A stretch of DNA of 64,000 bases from Bacteroidia bacterium (GCA_025454955.1 JALONL010000002.1:124001-188000); one strand, 5' to 3'. Positions 17,701 through 26,875 are shown, numbered from the stretch's first letter. Translations and numbers: made by a program. The notes: generated by a model from the letters alone, not told the origin.

Positions 17701-18225
17701 GTGGCAATTTTCTTCTTTACTGCTTCCTTTCCCCAGCAGCACAACCGATATTGCGATTTTGGCCGCGGGTGTGTAACGGCAATCAATTACAGCACAAGTT
17801 GGCTGGCGGGAGCTGGTTGGTCGGGAGTGCAGCGGACAAATTTCCGTGCCGGATTTTCGTTGTGGTACCGCATTATCCGCCGCAACAAAAAGACAATGTG
17901 CGACCATCACTGGATACTCGCGGCTCAACACGATCCATTTGGCGCAAACCGCTCTTTTGCCCTCACAATCAGCGATTTATGGTGGCGAAATGAAAACTGG
18001 AACTACATGATAAGGGTTGGACCTTCGCTGCAGCGTGTGTGGCAGCAGGAGCAAAACTTCTGGCTTCCGGGTGTAGAAGCCAGTCTTTTCGGCGACCCCT
18101 TGCTTGTTGGGGCAGGTTTGCATGTGATGCCGGGCAGCAAAAGCAGGCCAATAAAGCAAATATCTTTCTCTATTTCAATAAGTTGTGAGATATTTAAAAA
18201 CAGCAGATATTCCTGTTCCAGATAA
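17680..18225 (+). CDS. Small exported protein, probably an outer-membrane or periplasmic protein of unknown function
   Basis: The frame codes for 181 residues beginning with what looks like a genuine signal peptide (MKPAFLFVAIFFFTASFPQQ). The rest is rich in W, Y, F and alternates polar and non-polar residues, as in small beta-barrel or barrel-like proteins (NYSTSWLAGAGWSGVQ, AGFSLWYRIIRR, SFALTISDLWWRN, PLLVGAGLHVMPG). The start codon lies within the terminator of the gene upstream, so its transcript must come from read-through or from a promoter I do not see. A downstream start would lose the signal peptide. No family is recognised. Moderate confidence that it is a real gene. Confidence 0.55.
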   Translation: MKPAFLFVAIFFFTASFPQQHNRYCDFGRGCVTAINYSTSWLAGAGWSGVQRTNFRAGFSLWYRIIRRNKKTMCDHHWILAAQHDPFGANRSFALTISDLWWRNENWNYMIRVGPSLQRVWQQEQNFWLPGVEASLFGDPLLVGAGLHVMPGSKSRPIKQISFSISISCEIFKNSRYSCSR

Positions 18226-18229
18226 AAAA

Positions 18230-18259
18230 AGACTGCCTTCGTTTAGACAGTCTCTTTTT
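18230..18259 (+). terminator. Probable terminator after 17680-18225
   Basis: AGACTG (18230-18235) pairs with CAGTCT (18248-18253) and is followed by CTTTTT. The stem is short (6 bp) but the same AGACTG/CAGTCT core ends lepA. Confidence 0.5.
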
Positions 18260-18351
18260 GCCGGGATACGGCCTGATATCTGAGTGGTTTAAGAGCATAT
18301 GAAGCCCGGCGAAGCTAAAGCTTCACCCTTCCATTTCCAAACGCCTGAAAA

Positions 18352-18639
18352 TCAGGATGTTTTTTTGCGCAGGCGGCGGAAATGCGGATCGTTGGGATGA
18401 TCGAAATGGGGACGGTTTGTAGTGTTGTGCGTCTGGTTGTTGGAAGAGCCGGAAGACTTGCCGTTGCTCAGGAACCAGGCTGCAAGTATAACGCCTACAA
18501 TAAGCGCGATATACATGAGAATTTCGCCGGCGGAGATATTGTCTGAACCCGCAGCAAAAAGCTGGTTACAGGTTACCATTGCTCCGGCAAGCAGCGCTAC
18601 AAGGCGGCTGGTTTTGGTGGTGTTTGTTTGCTTTGCCAT
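18352..18639 (-). CDS. Small membrane protein of unknown function
   Basis: A 95-residue protein with two hydrophobic segments (about 12-30, LVALLAGAMVTCNQLFAAG, which could also be a signal peptide cut after AAG, and about 39-58, ILMYIALIVGVILAAWFLS). A hydrophilic, Asn/His/Arg-rich tail follows (NNQTHNTTNRPHFDHPNDPHFRRL). The topology suggests a small inner-membrane protein with a basic cytoplasmic tail. I recognise no family. The gene faces away from rimP; its upstream region (18640-18790) is AT-rich. Confidence 0.6.
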   Translation of the reverse strand: MAKQTNTTKTSRLVALLAGAMVTCNQLFAAGSDNISAGEILMYIALIVGVILAAWFLSNGKSSGSSNNQTHNTTNRPHFDHPNDPHFRRLRKKTS

Positions 18640-18790
18640 GACTGTACTGTGTTTTTTTGTTTTGCCAAACCGGACATTTACTTCGTGTAAAAGACCGTAC
18701 TACGAATCAATCGGGCTGAATCTTTAATTCGTCTAACAAAAATATAACATTATCGACCAATTTGTCAAGAGTTCAAGTAAAATAAAAGTG

Positions 18791-18821
18791 TTGCTTTTTC
18801 GGAAAACTTGTTTTACTTTTG
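18791..18821 (+). promoter_or_regulatory. rimP-nusA promoter (TTG-N20-TACTTTTG)
   Basis: TTG at 18791-18793 and TACTTTTG at 18814-18821, separated by 20 bases, match the Bacteroidota -33/-7 promoter. Transcription would start near 18828, leaving a leader of about 53 bases that contains the hairpin at 18849-18868. Confidence 0.7.
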
Positions 18822-18848
18822 CATCGCATTTCGAAAAAAAATAATATG

Positions 18849-18868
18849 CAGGGGGCCACAGCCCCCTG
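18849..18868 (+). promoter_or_regulatory. GC-rich hairpin in the rimP leader, possible attenuator
   Basis: CAGGGGGC (18849-18856), loop CACA, GCCCCCTG (18861-18868) forms a perfect 8-bp stem followed by TTTCTTTG. It lies 12 bases before the rimP ATG, in the leader of the first gene of the operon that codes for the terminator/antiterminator factor NusA. The shape is that of an intrinsic terminator with a weak T tract, so attenuation or autoregulation by NusA is possible. Confidence 0.5.
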
Positions 18869-18880
18869 TTTCTTTGTCTG

Positions 18881-19348
18881 ATGATTACACCACAATATAT
18901 AGCCGACCTGGCCGCAGCCAAACTGGCCGACACCGGAAGTTACCTGGTGGATGTAACGGTAGCCACCGGCAACCGCATTGTTGTGACTATTGACAACGAG
19001 CAGGGTCTGGGCATTGCCGAATGCGTGGCAGTAAGCCGCTGGATTGAAAGCCAGCTCGACCGCGAAGCAGAAGATTTTTCGCTCGATGTGTCGTCGCCGG
19101 GGTTAGACCAGCCTTTTAAAGTTTTTCGCCAGTACCTCAAAAATATTGGCCGGGAAGTAGAAGTAAAGCAAACCGACGGCAAAAAACTCAGCGGCGTGCT
19201 TACTACTGCCACCGAAGATTCGGGCATTGTGCTCGAAGAACAGAAACGCGAAAAAGTAGAAGGGAAAAAATCAAAGCAGAATGTAACCTACCGCCACGAA
19301 ATTCCCTTCTCCTCCATAAAAGAAACCAAAATCGTAATCAAATTCTAA
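18881..19348 (+). CDS. rimP: Ribosome maturation factor RimP
   Basis: RimP binds free 30S subunits and assists 16S rRNA maturation. The 155-residue product has the normal length and the two-domain layout: an N-terminal alpha/beta domain with LVDVTVATGNRIVVTIDNEQGLGIAECVAVSRWIESQLDRE, the conserved DVSSPGLDQPFK motif at about 66-77, then an Sm-like C-terminal barrel (VEVKQTDGKKLSGVLTTATEDSGIVL) ending in IPFSSIKETKIVIKF. It is the first gene of rimP-nusA-infB, an arrangement conserved across bacteria. A hairpin in its leader may regulate the operon. The gap to nusA is 30 bases. Confidence 0.95.
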   Translation: MITPQYIADLAAAKLADTGSYLVDVTVATGNRIVVTIDNEQGLGIAECVAVSRWIESQLDREAEDFSLDVSSPGLDQPFKVFRQYLKNIGREVEVKQTDGKKLSGVLTTATEDSGIVLEEQKREKVEGKKSKQNVTYRHEIPFSSIKETKIVIKF

Positions 19349-19378
19349 ATACCGAAACCGTTTTTCAATCCAAATACA

Positions 19379-20629
19379 ATGGAAAACATCAATCTCATCG
19401 AATCCTTTTCAGAATTTAAGGATACGAAGAACATAGACCGGGCCACGCTCATGAGCATCATCGAAGATGTGTTTCGCAGCATGATCCGTAAACGCTTTCT
19501 GAGCGACGAAAACTTCGACGTAATTGTGAACCCCGAGCGCGGCGACCTTGAAATTTGGCGCAACCGCGAAATCGTGGACGACGAGTTTGCCGAAGACAGC
19601 TTCGATTACGACGAAAACAAACACATCAGCCTCACCGAGGCCCGCAAAATTGAGCCCGACTTCGAAATCGGCGAGCAGGTAACCGACCGTATCAAGCTCG
19701 ACGACTTTGGCCGCCGTGCCGTGCTGGCCATCCGTCAGAACCTCGTTTCGCGCGTGCTTGATCTGGAGAAAGACGAACTCTATAAAAAGTACAAGGAGCG
19801 CGTGGGCGATGTAATTTCCGGCGAAGTTTACCAGGTGTGGAAGAAAGAAACCATGGTACTCGACGACGAAGGCAACGAACTTATTCTGCCCAAAAACGAG
19901 CAGATTCCCGGCGACTTCTTCAAAAAAGGCGATGCCGTGCGTGCAGTGGTTTCCAAAGTGGATATGCGAAACAACACGCCCGTAATTATCCTTTCGCGCA
20001 CCTCGCCCGTTTTCCTCGAAAAACTCTTCGAAAACGAAGTGCCCGAAATTTACGACGGCCTCATTACCATCAAGAAAATTGTACGCGAACCCGGCGAACG
20101 CGCCAAGGTAGCCGTAGAATCATACGACGACCGCATCGACCCGGTTGGCGCCTGCGTGGGCATGAAAGGCTCGCGTATTCACGGCATTGTGCGTGAACTG
20201 CGCAACGAAAACATCGACGTAATCAACTATACCTCCAACAACGACCTGTTCATCCGTCGTGCCCTTAACCCGGCCAAAATCACCACCGTGAAATTGGACG
20301 AGGAAAACAAGCGCGCCGAGGTTTACCTCAAACCCGATCAGGTATCGCTTGCCATCGGTAAAGGCGGCCACAATATCCGCCTCGCCGGCCGCTTAACCGG
20401 CTACGAGATAGACGTGTACCGTGATACCGATGAAGATGTGGAAGACGTAAAACTCGACGAATTCAGCGATGAAATCGAACAGTGGATCATCGACGAGTTC
20501 AAGTCAATTGGTTGCGACACAGCCAAATCAGTACTAGAACTTAGCGATGAAGAATTGGTAAAACGCACTGATCTTGAGGAAGAAACAGTGCGCGAAGTAA
20601 AGCGCATCCTGCGCTCTGAGTTTGAATAA
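19379..20629 (+). CDS. nusA: Transcription termination/antitermination protein NusA
   Basis: NusA binds RNA polymerase and nascent RNA and controls pausing, termination and antitermination. The 416-residue product has the N-terminal polymerase-binding domain (LIESFSEFKDTKNIDRATLMSIIEDVFRSMIRKRF), an S1 domain near residues 135-200 (VGDVISGEVYQVWKKETMVLDD), and two KH domains (DPVGACVGMKGSRIHGIVREL near 255-275, VSLAIGKGGHNIRLAGRLTGYEIDV near 320-345). A short acidic C-terminal helix region ends in a helix-hairpin-helix-like SDEELVKRTDLEEETVREVKRIL segment, not the two AR repeats of E. coli NusA. It is the middle gene of rimP-nusA-infB. Confidence 0.96.
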   Translation: MENINLIESFSEFKDTKNIDRATLMSIIEDVFRSMIRKRFLSDENFDVIVNPERGDLEIWRNREIVDDEFAEDSFDYDENKHISLTEARKIEPDFEIGEQVTDRIKLDDFGRRAVLAIRQNLVSRVLDLEKDELYKKYKERVGDVISGEVYQVWKKETMVLDDEGNELILPKNEQIPGDFFKKGDAVRAVVSKVDMRNNTPVIILSRTSPVFLEKLFENEVPEIYDGLITIKKIVREPGERAKVAVESYDDRIDPVGACVGMKGSRIHGIVRELRNENIDVINYTSNNDLFIRRALNPAKITTVKLDEENKRAEVYLKPDQVSLAIGKGGHNIRLAGRLTGYEIDVYRDTDEDVEDVKLDEFSDEIEQWIIDEFKSIGCDTAKSVLELSDEELVKRTDLEEETVREVKRILRSEFE

Positions 20630-20638
20630 TCAGTTACA

Positions 20639-20686
20639 AAACAGCAGCAGCGCGAAGAAAAACATCGCTTTTCGCTGCTGCTGTTT
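20639..20686 (+). terminator. Long hairpin between nusA and infB
   Basis: AAACAGCAGCAGCG (20639-20652) pairs perfectly with CGCTGCTGCTGTTT (20673-20686), a 14-bp stem with a 20-base loop that can itself pair. No long T tract follows, so it may act as an RNA-stability or processing element as much as a terminator. A near-consensus -7 element (GACCTTTG, 20730-20737) lies before infB, which suggests that infB also has its own promoter. Confidence 0.6.
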
Positions 20687-20764
20687 GCGATAAACCGGAA
20701 ATTATGGTGCTAATTCCGCTTTGTTTTACGACCTTTGCACCCGCAAGCCTGAGGAAGGCACACT

Positions 20765-23700
20765 ATGGCAGAAACCGAAAAAACAATCCGTCTCAGCAAA
20801 GTCAAGAGCGAATTCAACGTTTCGCTCGAACGGATCTTTGAATACCTCGAAGATCAGGGATTTCAGGTTGAGCGTAATCCGAACGGCAAAATCTCCGATG
20901 AGATGTACAAATCTCTTCAGGACGAATTTGCCATTGACCGCGAAGAAAAAGAAGAAGCCAAAATGGTTGGCCTTAGCACCAAAACACGCAAGGAAACCAT
21001 TTCGCTTCAGGACGACTCGCGCAACAAAAAAGCCAGCGAGCGCGAACAGGAAGAAGTCCTGATCAAAGAAGCTACGCCCACGGCCAAAACAACCCCTGCA
21101 CCGGCCGTTAAAAAAGAAGAAAAACCTCAGCCCGTGGCCGAGGTTGCACCGGTTGTGGAAACAGTGCCCGAAGTAAAACCCGAGCCTGTAGCCGAAAAAA
21201 TTGAAACACCTCCCGTGGTGGCCGAAACTCCCGCCCCCGAGGTAAAACCCGAACCGGAAGTAAAAGAAACCAAACCCGAGTCAGGAATCGGCATAAAGAT
21301 CATTTCAAAAATTGATCTGGGTGATACAAAACCCAAAGGCCGCGGCAAAGACAAGGAAAAGGAAAAAGAAAATAAAAAGCAGGCTCCCCAGCAGGAAAAG
21401 CAACAGCCCAAAAAGGATACTCCCAAAAATCCGCCCGTTGCTCCCAAGGAGAAAAAGCCTGAACCCAAGCCCGAACCCAAGCCCGAACCCAAGCCCGAAC
21501 CGGTGGCTCAAACCCCGGTGGTAAAACCCGAAGAACCCGGCACAACCGAGCCCCCCAAACCCGAAGAAGCCGTACTCTTCCGCCGCTCGGTAGAAAAACT
21601 CGAAGGCCCCAAAATCATGGGTCGCATCGAACTGCCGGTGAAAGAAGACAAGAAAAAGCCCGTGGCTTCTTCTTCGGCCGCTTTTGAAGCCGAGAAAAAG
21701 AAGAAACGCAAACGCATCAACAAAGACGGCTCGCCTGCCGGCAACAACAATAACCAGCAGGGCGGCGGTCAGAACAGAGGCGGTGGCAACAATCAGGGCC
21801 AGGGCGGAAACAACCAGAACCGCGGCGGCGGCAATAACCAGAACCGCGGCGGAAATAACCAGAACAAAGGCGGCAATAACCAAAACCGCAACCAGCGCGA
21901 CCAGCCCAAAGCCGAACTTACCGAAGAAGAAATCCAGGCACAGATTAAAGAAACACTTGCCCGCCTTAGCGGTCAGGGAAAATCGAAAGCCTCGAAATAC
22001 CGCCGCGACAAGCGCGACATGGTGAGCCAGCGTATGCAGGATCAGCTCGACCGCGCCGAAGCCGAAAAGAGTGTACTCAAGGTTACCGAGTTTGTAACCG
22101 CCAACCAGTTGGCCACGATGATGGACGTACCCGTTACCAAAATCATCTCCACCTGTATGACGCTCGGCCTGTTTGTATCCATCAACCAGCGCCTCGATGC
22201 CGAAACAATTACCATCCTGGCCGAAGAAATGGGCTACAAGGTGGAGTTTGTGAGCGTGGAAGTGCAGGAAGCCATCAAGGAAGAAGAAGATACACCCGAT
22301 CAGCTTGTGTCGCGTCCGCCCATTGTTACGGTAATGGGTCACGTTGACCACGGTAAAACCTCGCTGCTCGACTATATCCGCAAAGCCAACGTTATTGCGG
22401 GTGAGGCCGGTGGTATTACCCAGCACATCGGTGCTTACAGCGTAACACTCGAAAACGGCAAACACATTACCTTCCTCGATACGCCTGGTCACGAAGCGTT
22501 TACCGCCATGCGTGCCCGCGGTGCGCAGGTAACCGACGTAGCCATTATTGTGGTAGCGGCCGACGACAGCGTGATGCCCCAAACCGTGGAAGCCATAAAC
22601 CACGCACAGGCAGCCGGTGTACCCATTGTGTTCGCCATCAATAAAATTGACAAGCCGGGTGCAAACCCCGACAAAATCCGCGAAGCACTTGCCGCCATGA
22701 ATATTCTGGTGGAAGAGTGGGGCGGCAAATACCAGTGCCAGGAAATTTCGGCCAAGAAAGGGCTGAACATTGATGTGCTGCTCGAAAAAGTATTGCTCGA
22801 AGCCGAAATTCTCGACCTGAAAGCAAACCCCGACAAGCGCGCACTGGGCACCATCATCGAATCAACCCTCGACAAGGGCCGTGGCTACACCGCCACCATG
22901 CTGGTAGAAAACGGCACCCTGCACGTAGGCGATGTAATTCTGGCAGGCTGCTACAGCGGCCGCGTAAAAGCCATGCACAACGAACGCGGCGGCGTGGTAG
23001 AAACCGTAGGGCCTGCTACTCCGGTTCAGATTCTCGGTTTGAACGGTGCCCCGCAGGCAGGCGACAAGTTTAACGTAATGGTTGACGAGCGCGAAGCCCG
23101 CGACATTGCCACACGCCGTCTGCAGCTCCAGCGCGAACAGTCGATACGCACACAGAAGCACATTACCATCGAAGAAATCGGCCGCCGTATTGCGCTGGGC
23201 GACTTCAAAGAGCTCAACATCATCATCAAAGGCGACGTGGATGGTTCTATCGAAGCCCTTGCCGATTCGCTGTTGAAACTTTCTACCGAGAAAATTCAGA
23301 TACGCATTGTACACAAAGGCGTGGGTGCCATCAGCGAAAGCGATGTACTGCTTGCCTCTGCCTCCAATGCCATCATTATCGGCTTCCAGGTGCGCCCCAC
23401 GGCCAACGCCAAGAAACTGGCCGAGACCGAGCAGATCGACATCCGCCTCTACTCGATCATTTACAAAGCCATCGACGAAATCAAGGCCGCCATGCTCGGT
23501 ATGCTGGCGCCCGAATTCGAAGAGAAGGTGGTGTGCAACATCGAAATCCGCGAAGTATTCCGCATCTCGAAAGTGGGCACCATTGCCGGCTGTTATGTAC
23601 TCGACGGCAAAGTAAACCGCAACACCAAAGTGCGTGTAATCCGCGACGGCATTGTACTGCACGAAGGCTCACTCGGTTCGCTCAAACGCTTCAAAGACGA

Positions 23701-23818
23701 TGTGAAAGAAGTGGCAGCCGGTTACGAATGCGGTCTTAACATTGATAAGTTCGACAACATCGAAGTGGGCGACCTCATCGAAGGTTTCGAAATGGTGGAA
23801 ATCAAGCGCAAGCTCTAA
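20765..23818 (+). CDS. infB: Translation initiation factor IF-2
   Basis: IF-2 is the GTPase that places fMet-tRNA on the 30S subunit and drives subunit joining. The 1017-residue protein begins with an IF2_N domain ([22 protein letters not shown]) and has a long disordered region to about 390. That region contains KPEP repeats (about 230-245) and a Gly/Asn-rich NNQNRGGG stretch (about 325-375). A second IF2_N domain follows (about 440-500, [25 protein letters not shown]). The G domain has [12 protein letters not shown] (about 527), [18 protein letters not shown] and NKIDKPGA, then domains II-IV, with the C-terminal tRNA-binding barrel ([21 protein letters not shown]) at the end. The long N-terminal region makes it larger than the 890 residues of E. 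coli, which is usual in Bacteroidota. Confidence 0.97.
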   Translation: MAETEKTIRLSKVKSEFNVSLERIFEYLEDQGFQVERNPNGKISDEMYKSLQDEFAIDREEKEEAKMVGLSTKTRKETISLQDDSRNKKASEREQEEVLIKEATPTAKTTPAPAVKKEEKPQPVAEVAPVVETVPEVKPEPVAEKIETPPVVAETPAPEVKPEPEVKETKPESGIGIKIISKIDLGDTKPKGRGKDKEKEKENKKQAPQQEKQQPKKDTPKNPPVAPKEKKPEPKPEPKPEPKPEPVAQTPVVKPEEPGTTEPPKPEEAVLFRRSVEKLEGPKIMGRIELPVKEDKKKPVASSSAAFEAEKKKKRKRINKDGSPAGNNNNQQGGGQNRGGGNNQGQGGNNQNRGGGNNQNRGGNNQNKGGNNQNRNQRDQPKAELTEEEIQAQIKETLARLSGQGKSKASKYRRDKRDMVSQRMQDQLDRAEAEKSVLKVTEFVTANQLATMMDVPVTKIISTCMTLGLFVSINQRLDAETITILAEEMGYKVEFVSVEVQEAIKEEEDTPDQLVSRPPIVTVMGHVDHGKTSLLDYIRKANVIAGEAGGITQHIGAYSVTLENGKHITFLDTPGHEAFTAMRARGAQVTDVAIIVVAADDSVMPQTVEAINHAQAAGVPIVFAINKIDKPGANPDKIREALAAMNILVEEWGGKYQCQEISAKKGLNIDVLLEKVLLEAEILDLKANPDKRALGTIIESTLDKGRGYTATMLVENGTLHVGDVILAGCYSGRVKAMHNERGGVVETVGPATPVQILGLNGAPQAGDKFNVMVDEREARDIATRRLQLQREQSIRTQKHITIEEIGRRIALGDFKELNIIIKGDVDGSIEALADSLLKLSTEKIQIRIVHKGVGAISESDVLLASASNAIIIGFQVRPTANAKKLAETEQIDIRLYSIIYKAIDEIKAAMLGMLAPEFEEKVVCNIEIREVFRISKVGTIAGCYVLDGKVNRNTKVRVIRDGIVLHEGSLGSLKRFKDDVKEVAAGYECGLNIDKFDNIEVGDLIEGFEMVEIKRKL
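21459..21502 (+). repeat. 12-base tandem repeat in infB coding for KPEP units
   Basis: The unit GAACCCAAGCCC and its variants occur about four times in a row in frame, giving a Lys-Pro-Glu-Pro run in the disordered N-terminal region of IF-2. Tandem repeats of this kind vary in copy number between strains. Confidence 0.8.
21748..21900 (+). repeat. Imperfect repeat in infB coding for Gly/Asn-rich linker
   Basis: Units such as GGCGGCAATAACCAGAACCG recur with small changes and code for GGNNQNR motifs. It is part of the flexible linker before the second IF2_N domain, not a mobile element. Confidence 0.75.
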
Positions 23819-23841
23819 TTCATCAGTATCATACAATTTTT

Positions 23842-23875
23842 AAAGAGCGGTCTGCGTATGCGGGCCGCTCTTTTT
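23842..23875 (+). terminator. infB terminator
   Basis: AAAGAGCGG (23842-23850) pairs with CCGCTCTTT (23865-23873), and a run of Ts follows. It ends the rimP-nusA-infB unit. Confidence 0.85.
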
Positions 23876-23986
23876 GTATGATAATATTCAGAAAAAACAA
23901 AACCGGGGAAAATACCTCTGCCCAAAACTTGCACAGGGCCATATTGAGAGGTAATTTGCGGTAAACAAATCAAAAACCCTTACACT

Positions 23987-25189
23987 ATGGCAGAATTCAA
24001 ACATTATGTGATTACCACCCGACAGGTAAAAAAGTCGGATGGTCCGCCGGTTTCCTTTACCTATAAGTCAGACAAAAACAATGCAGAATACGCACAGGCA
24101 TTCATGCGTGCCGGACAATATGTAAGCCGCAAAAGTATTCGAAAGGATCAAAGCATTGTGGTGCTCGAGCCACAGTTCTTCAATCATATTTCTGCCAATC
24201 GCGATGAGGATGATGACTTTGAATATCATGGAAGCATTACCTCAGTTATTCCTCAATCGGCTACAGAACCCGGAGCAGGAACTACCGAGTTGTTTAACCA
24301 CATTTTTGATGAGCTTGAGCAATCAGGAAAGGCGCTGCTTATTTTCATGTATGGCTATGCCAACAAGGTGAACAAAGAACTGAATCATGTGGAATTGCTC
24401 GATCATGCCTACGTGCAGCCCAACACCGCAATTGGCAGTGTACTCATTGTTAGCTGGCCCTCGCAGGGTTTGCTTGATTTTGAACCGGGCAACATGAAGA
24501 AATGGAATGCCGCAAAAAACGAATACTTCGACGAAATGAATACCGATGTGAAAGTAACCGGCTACAATCTTGCCGTGCTCTTTCTCAAACTTGCCGCATT
24601 TGTGGAAAAACGAAAGCAGGAAAATCGTTTCGTGCCACCCATGCATTTCATGCCACAGTCAATGGGCCACCGCATTGTGGATGTAATGATGAAAGTATTT
24701 GCGGCACAGCCTCAGGGCACTTTTCAGCGCGTACATAAACTGTTTCACAAACTCATTCTCATGTCGCCCGATATACATGAGAATGCGCTCGATCCGGCCA
24801 ATACCGCATCCATTTACAAAAACGTGCAGTTGCTGGCGCAAAAAACGTTTGTGGTGTACAGCATTGATGATCCGGTGTTGCCCGTATCAAAACAATTTAA
24901 CGGTTATAATATTTTAGGCATAAGCGGCCCCAAGGGAAAACCTGATGATATTATCTCCATAGGTTTCAATCAAACCGGACAGCCGGCCATTCAGGATCAG
25001 CCCAAAACACCCAAACACAGATTTTTCCAGTACCACAAAAAAGCCATTTTTGTATTCAACCAGATTTTAGCCGGTTACGAAAAACATTATCCTGATAAAA
25101 CAACCGTACAATTAGACTGGAACAAACCCAACTGGCTGCCCGCATTTCAGAATTACGACTACCTGAATGATCGTCCGGCGCAGGCCTGA
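23987..25189 (+). CDS. Alpha/beta-hydrolase-like protein (DUF900-type)
   Basis: The 400-residue product lacks a signal peptide. The core has the outline of DUF900-type alpha/beta hydrolases: ALLIFMYGYANKVNKELNH (strand and oxyanion region, around residues 113-135), VLIVSWPSQG (strand), a helix, then MHFMPQSMGHRIVDVMM, where Ser in Q-S-M-G-H sits at the nucleophile elbow (usually H-S-M-G-N), followed by KLILMSPDIHENAL and FVVYSIDDPVLPVSKQF (the usual acidic position). A catalytic His may lie at GISGPKGKPDD or later, but I cannot fix it. The substrate is unknown. The gene runs towards the next one; the stops are three bases apart. The first 80 residues (KHYVITTRQV, YVSRKSIRKDQ) are family-specific and unknown. 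Confidence 0.7.
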   Translation: MAEFKHYVITTRQVKKSDGPPVSFTYKSDKNNAEYAQAFMRAGQYVSRKSIRKDQSIVVLEPQFFNHISANRDEDDDFEYHGSITSVIPQSATEPGAGTTELFNHIFDELEQSGKALLIFMYGYANKVNKELNHVELLDHAYVQPNTAIGSVLIVSWPSQGLLDFEPGNMKKWNAAKNEYFDEMNTDVKVTGYNLAVLFLKLAAFVEKRKQENRFVPPMHFMPQSMGHRIVDVMMKVFAAQPQGTFQRVHKLFHKLILMSPDIHENALDPANTASIYKNVQLLAQKTFVVYSIDDPVLPVSKQFNGYNILGISGPKGKPDDIISIGFNQTGQPAIQDQPKTPKHRFFQYHKKAIFVFNQILAGYEKHYPDKTTVQLDWNKPNWLPAFQNYDYLNDRPAQA

Positions 25190-25192
25190 TTT

Positions 25193-25918
25193 TTACCTCA
25201 CAAACTCATCACTCATCAACTTCCCTTCGGCATAATCAATTACCAGCATTCCGGCTCCCACGGTAACATATTTCGAGCGGAGATACAACATAAACAAACG
25301 CTTTCGGCTGTTGTCGTAAAAACCAAAGCACTCTAAATCGGGCGCGCCATTCAGTTTACACTCCTGCGTGGTGCGCCCGTTTATGCGGATTACGAGTGTG
25401 CATAAGCCCACACCGTGCTCGGTGTAGCGTGTAAAGATGAGTGCGTTTGGCGAATACTGCGGGGGAAGTTCGGTGTCGGAGCGGCGGCTGTCTTCGTGGT
25501 AAATTTCAAACTCCGGATCGGTGCTTTGTTTGGGGTGCAGGAAAGTAAAGCCGTTTGTTTCGGCGTGTTTGCCAAACTCAAGGGTGATGCGCTTTTTCGA
25601 GGCATAGCCGGTCAGGCTTCGTTTCACAAAATCGCTGCGCAGGTCGAGGCCGGTGCCGCGTTGTTTGGCAATGAGTTCGAATTTGCCGGTGTGGAGATGA
25701 TAGAGGTAATGTTTATACACGTCGAACGAATCGCCATCATCGGGAATAATGCGTTCGTAACCCAGCAGGTGAAAAACGGGCTGCTGTTTATCGGCCATGA
25801 AATACATGACTGAGGTGAGCGGGTGTTTTTTTACAAACAGCCTTACTACCGCTGCAGTTATTACTGCAATGAGAACAGAAAAAAGAATAATATAAACTGG
25901 TTCGTCAAGTAAATCCAT
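25193..25918 (-). CDS. Membrane-anchored protein of unknown function
   Basis: A 241-residue protein with one N-terminal transmembrane helix (EPVYIILFSVLIAVITAAVVRLFV) and a soluble domain of about 210 residues that is rich in beta strands (LELIAKQ-type strands, GFTFLHPKQ, LIFTRYTEHGVGLCTLVIRINGRT, LFMLYLRSKYVTVGAGMLVIDY). No family is recognised. An in-frame ATG at 25948 lies upstream of a TATCTTTA element (25934-25941, minus strand), so ATG 25918 (MDLLDEPVYI) is taken as the start. It ends three bases from the stop of the convergent DUF900-like gene with no terminator between them, so their transcripts probably overlap. Confidence 0.65.
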   Translation of the reverse strand: MDLLDEPVYIILFSVLIAVITAAVVRLFVKKHPLTSVMYFMADKQQPVFHLLGYERIIPDDGDSFDVYKHYLYHLHTGKFELIAKQRGTGLDLRSDFVKRSLTGYASKKRITLEFGKHAETNGFTFLHPKQSTDPEFEIYHEDSRRSDTELPPQYSPNALIFTRYTEHGVGLCTLVIRINGRTTQECKLNGAPDLECFGFYDNSRKRLFMLYLRSKYVTVGAGMLVIDYAEGKLMSDEFVR

Positions 25919-25933
25919 CAGGGTAATTTTTAG

Positions 25934-25941
25934 TAAAGATA
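25934..25941 (-). promoter_or_regulatory. Promoter of the membrane-anchored gene, -7-like TATCTTTA
   Basis: TATCTTTA differs from TAnnTTTG at the last base. It lies 16 bases upstream of ATG 25918. Confidence 0.45.
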
Positions 25942-26007
25942 AAAACACCCGAAATACGAATGCGCCCCGCAGCCTAAACCACAGTGCGCATTCTCCCTAA
26001 CCAGAAC

Positions 26008-26853
26008 TTATTGCGAAATAAAGAGCTTTCCGTTGGCCATGCCTTCGCCCCAGTATATTTGAACTAAAACGAGTTGCGAAGTAAGATTCTGAATGGGCAC
26101 CGAAACCAAAGAAGAACCTGCATTCATAGTTACGGCTTGAATAGTACGGCCCTGCACATCATAAACTGAAACCTGAATAGTTTTACCGATGGCTGCCGCA
26201 GGAATTTCTGCCTGCAAAAGATTATCGGCTACCCGCAGTTTCAAATCAGTACTCACAGTAACTCCCGAAGCTAAACCCGTTGGCAACTGCTGTGGCAGAA
26301 TACAACAGTTCCCGCCCGAACTAATGGCAATGGGCTGCGAAGGCCAGCAGGAATAGCCGGTAAAGTGCGAGTACAGGGTTCCTCCCAGTGTAGTCATAAA
26401 ATAATGCACTAACTGATCGGGGGTGTTTGCCGTTTGATTGGCGCTGGTATCGCAACTGTAAGAATAATCAATTGTGGCCCGCCCATTGGGTGTAATAAGT
26501 GTGGCCGGGGGCGAATTAAGTATTACTACTGCGGCATTGGGCGCTCCGCTTACAGAGGCCGTGTAAGGTGCCTGCACATTACAATTATTGTTGTTTGAGT
26601 TGACACCTGCATAATGTACACTGATTACATTACCGGCATAGGTGCCTGAAATTATTACACGGGTAAATTCATAAGTTGATACCCCGATTCGGAGATTGGG
26701 AATGTTTACATCCACATTAATACGCAACTCACCACCATCATACCCTGAAAATATAACAAGGTTACCCTGCTGGTTACATATTGTTTGCGAAAAAAGCGGA
26801 TTCGCAAAAAAAGTAACCAGGGCACACACGAAAATTTTAGCTGTTTGTTTCAT
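26008..26853 (-). CDS. Secreted T9SS cargo with an unrecognised cysteine-containing domain (copy 1)
   Basis: The last gene of the 26.0-32.2 kb operon. The 281-residue product has a signal peptide (MKQTAKIFVCALVTFFANPLFSQ), a unique domain to about residue 195, and a T9SS type A-like C-terminal domain of about 75 residues (LKLRVADNLLQAEIPAAAIGKTIQVSVYDVQGRTIQAV, then QIYWGEGMANGKLFISQ). The unique domain starts TICNQQGNLVIFSGYDGG and continues VDVNIPNLRIG, AGNVISVHYAG, YSCDTS and SSGGNCC. The same landmarks occur in the products of 26876-27721 and 28772-30619. I know of no named family with these features; a structural or binding role at the cell surface is an inference. It lies 22 bases downstream of its paralogue. 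Confidence 0.8.
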   Translation of the reverse strand: MKQTAKIFVCALVTFFANPLFSQTICNQQGNLVIFSGYDGGELRINVDVNIPNLRIGVSTYEFTRVIISGTYAGNVISVHYAGVNSNNNNCNVQAPYTASVSGAPNAAVVILNSPPATLITPNGRATIDYSYSCDTSANQTANTPDQLVHYFMTTLGGTLYSHFTGYSCWPSQPIAISSGGNCCILPQQLPTGLASGVTVSTDLKLRVADNLLQAEIPAAAIGKTIQVSVYDVQGRTIQAVTMNAGSSLVSVPIQNLTSQLVLVQIYWGEGMANGKLFISQ

Positions 26854-26875
26854 GGCTATTGGTATTTAACGGTGA

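Noticed and set aside
21305..22603. Minus-strand reading frame opposite infB (432 codons)
   Set aside because: infB is certain; the repeats in its linker keep the opposite frame open.
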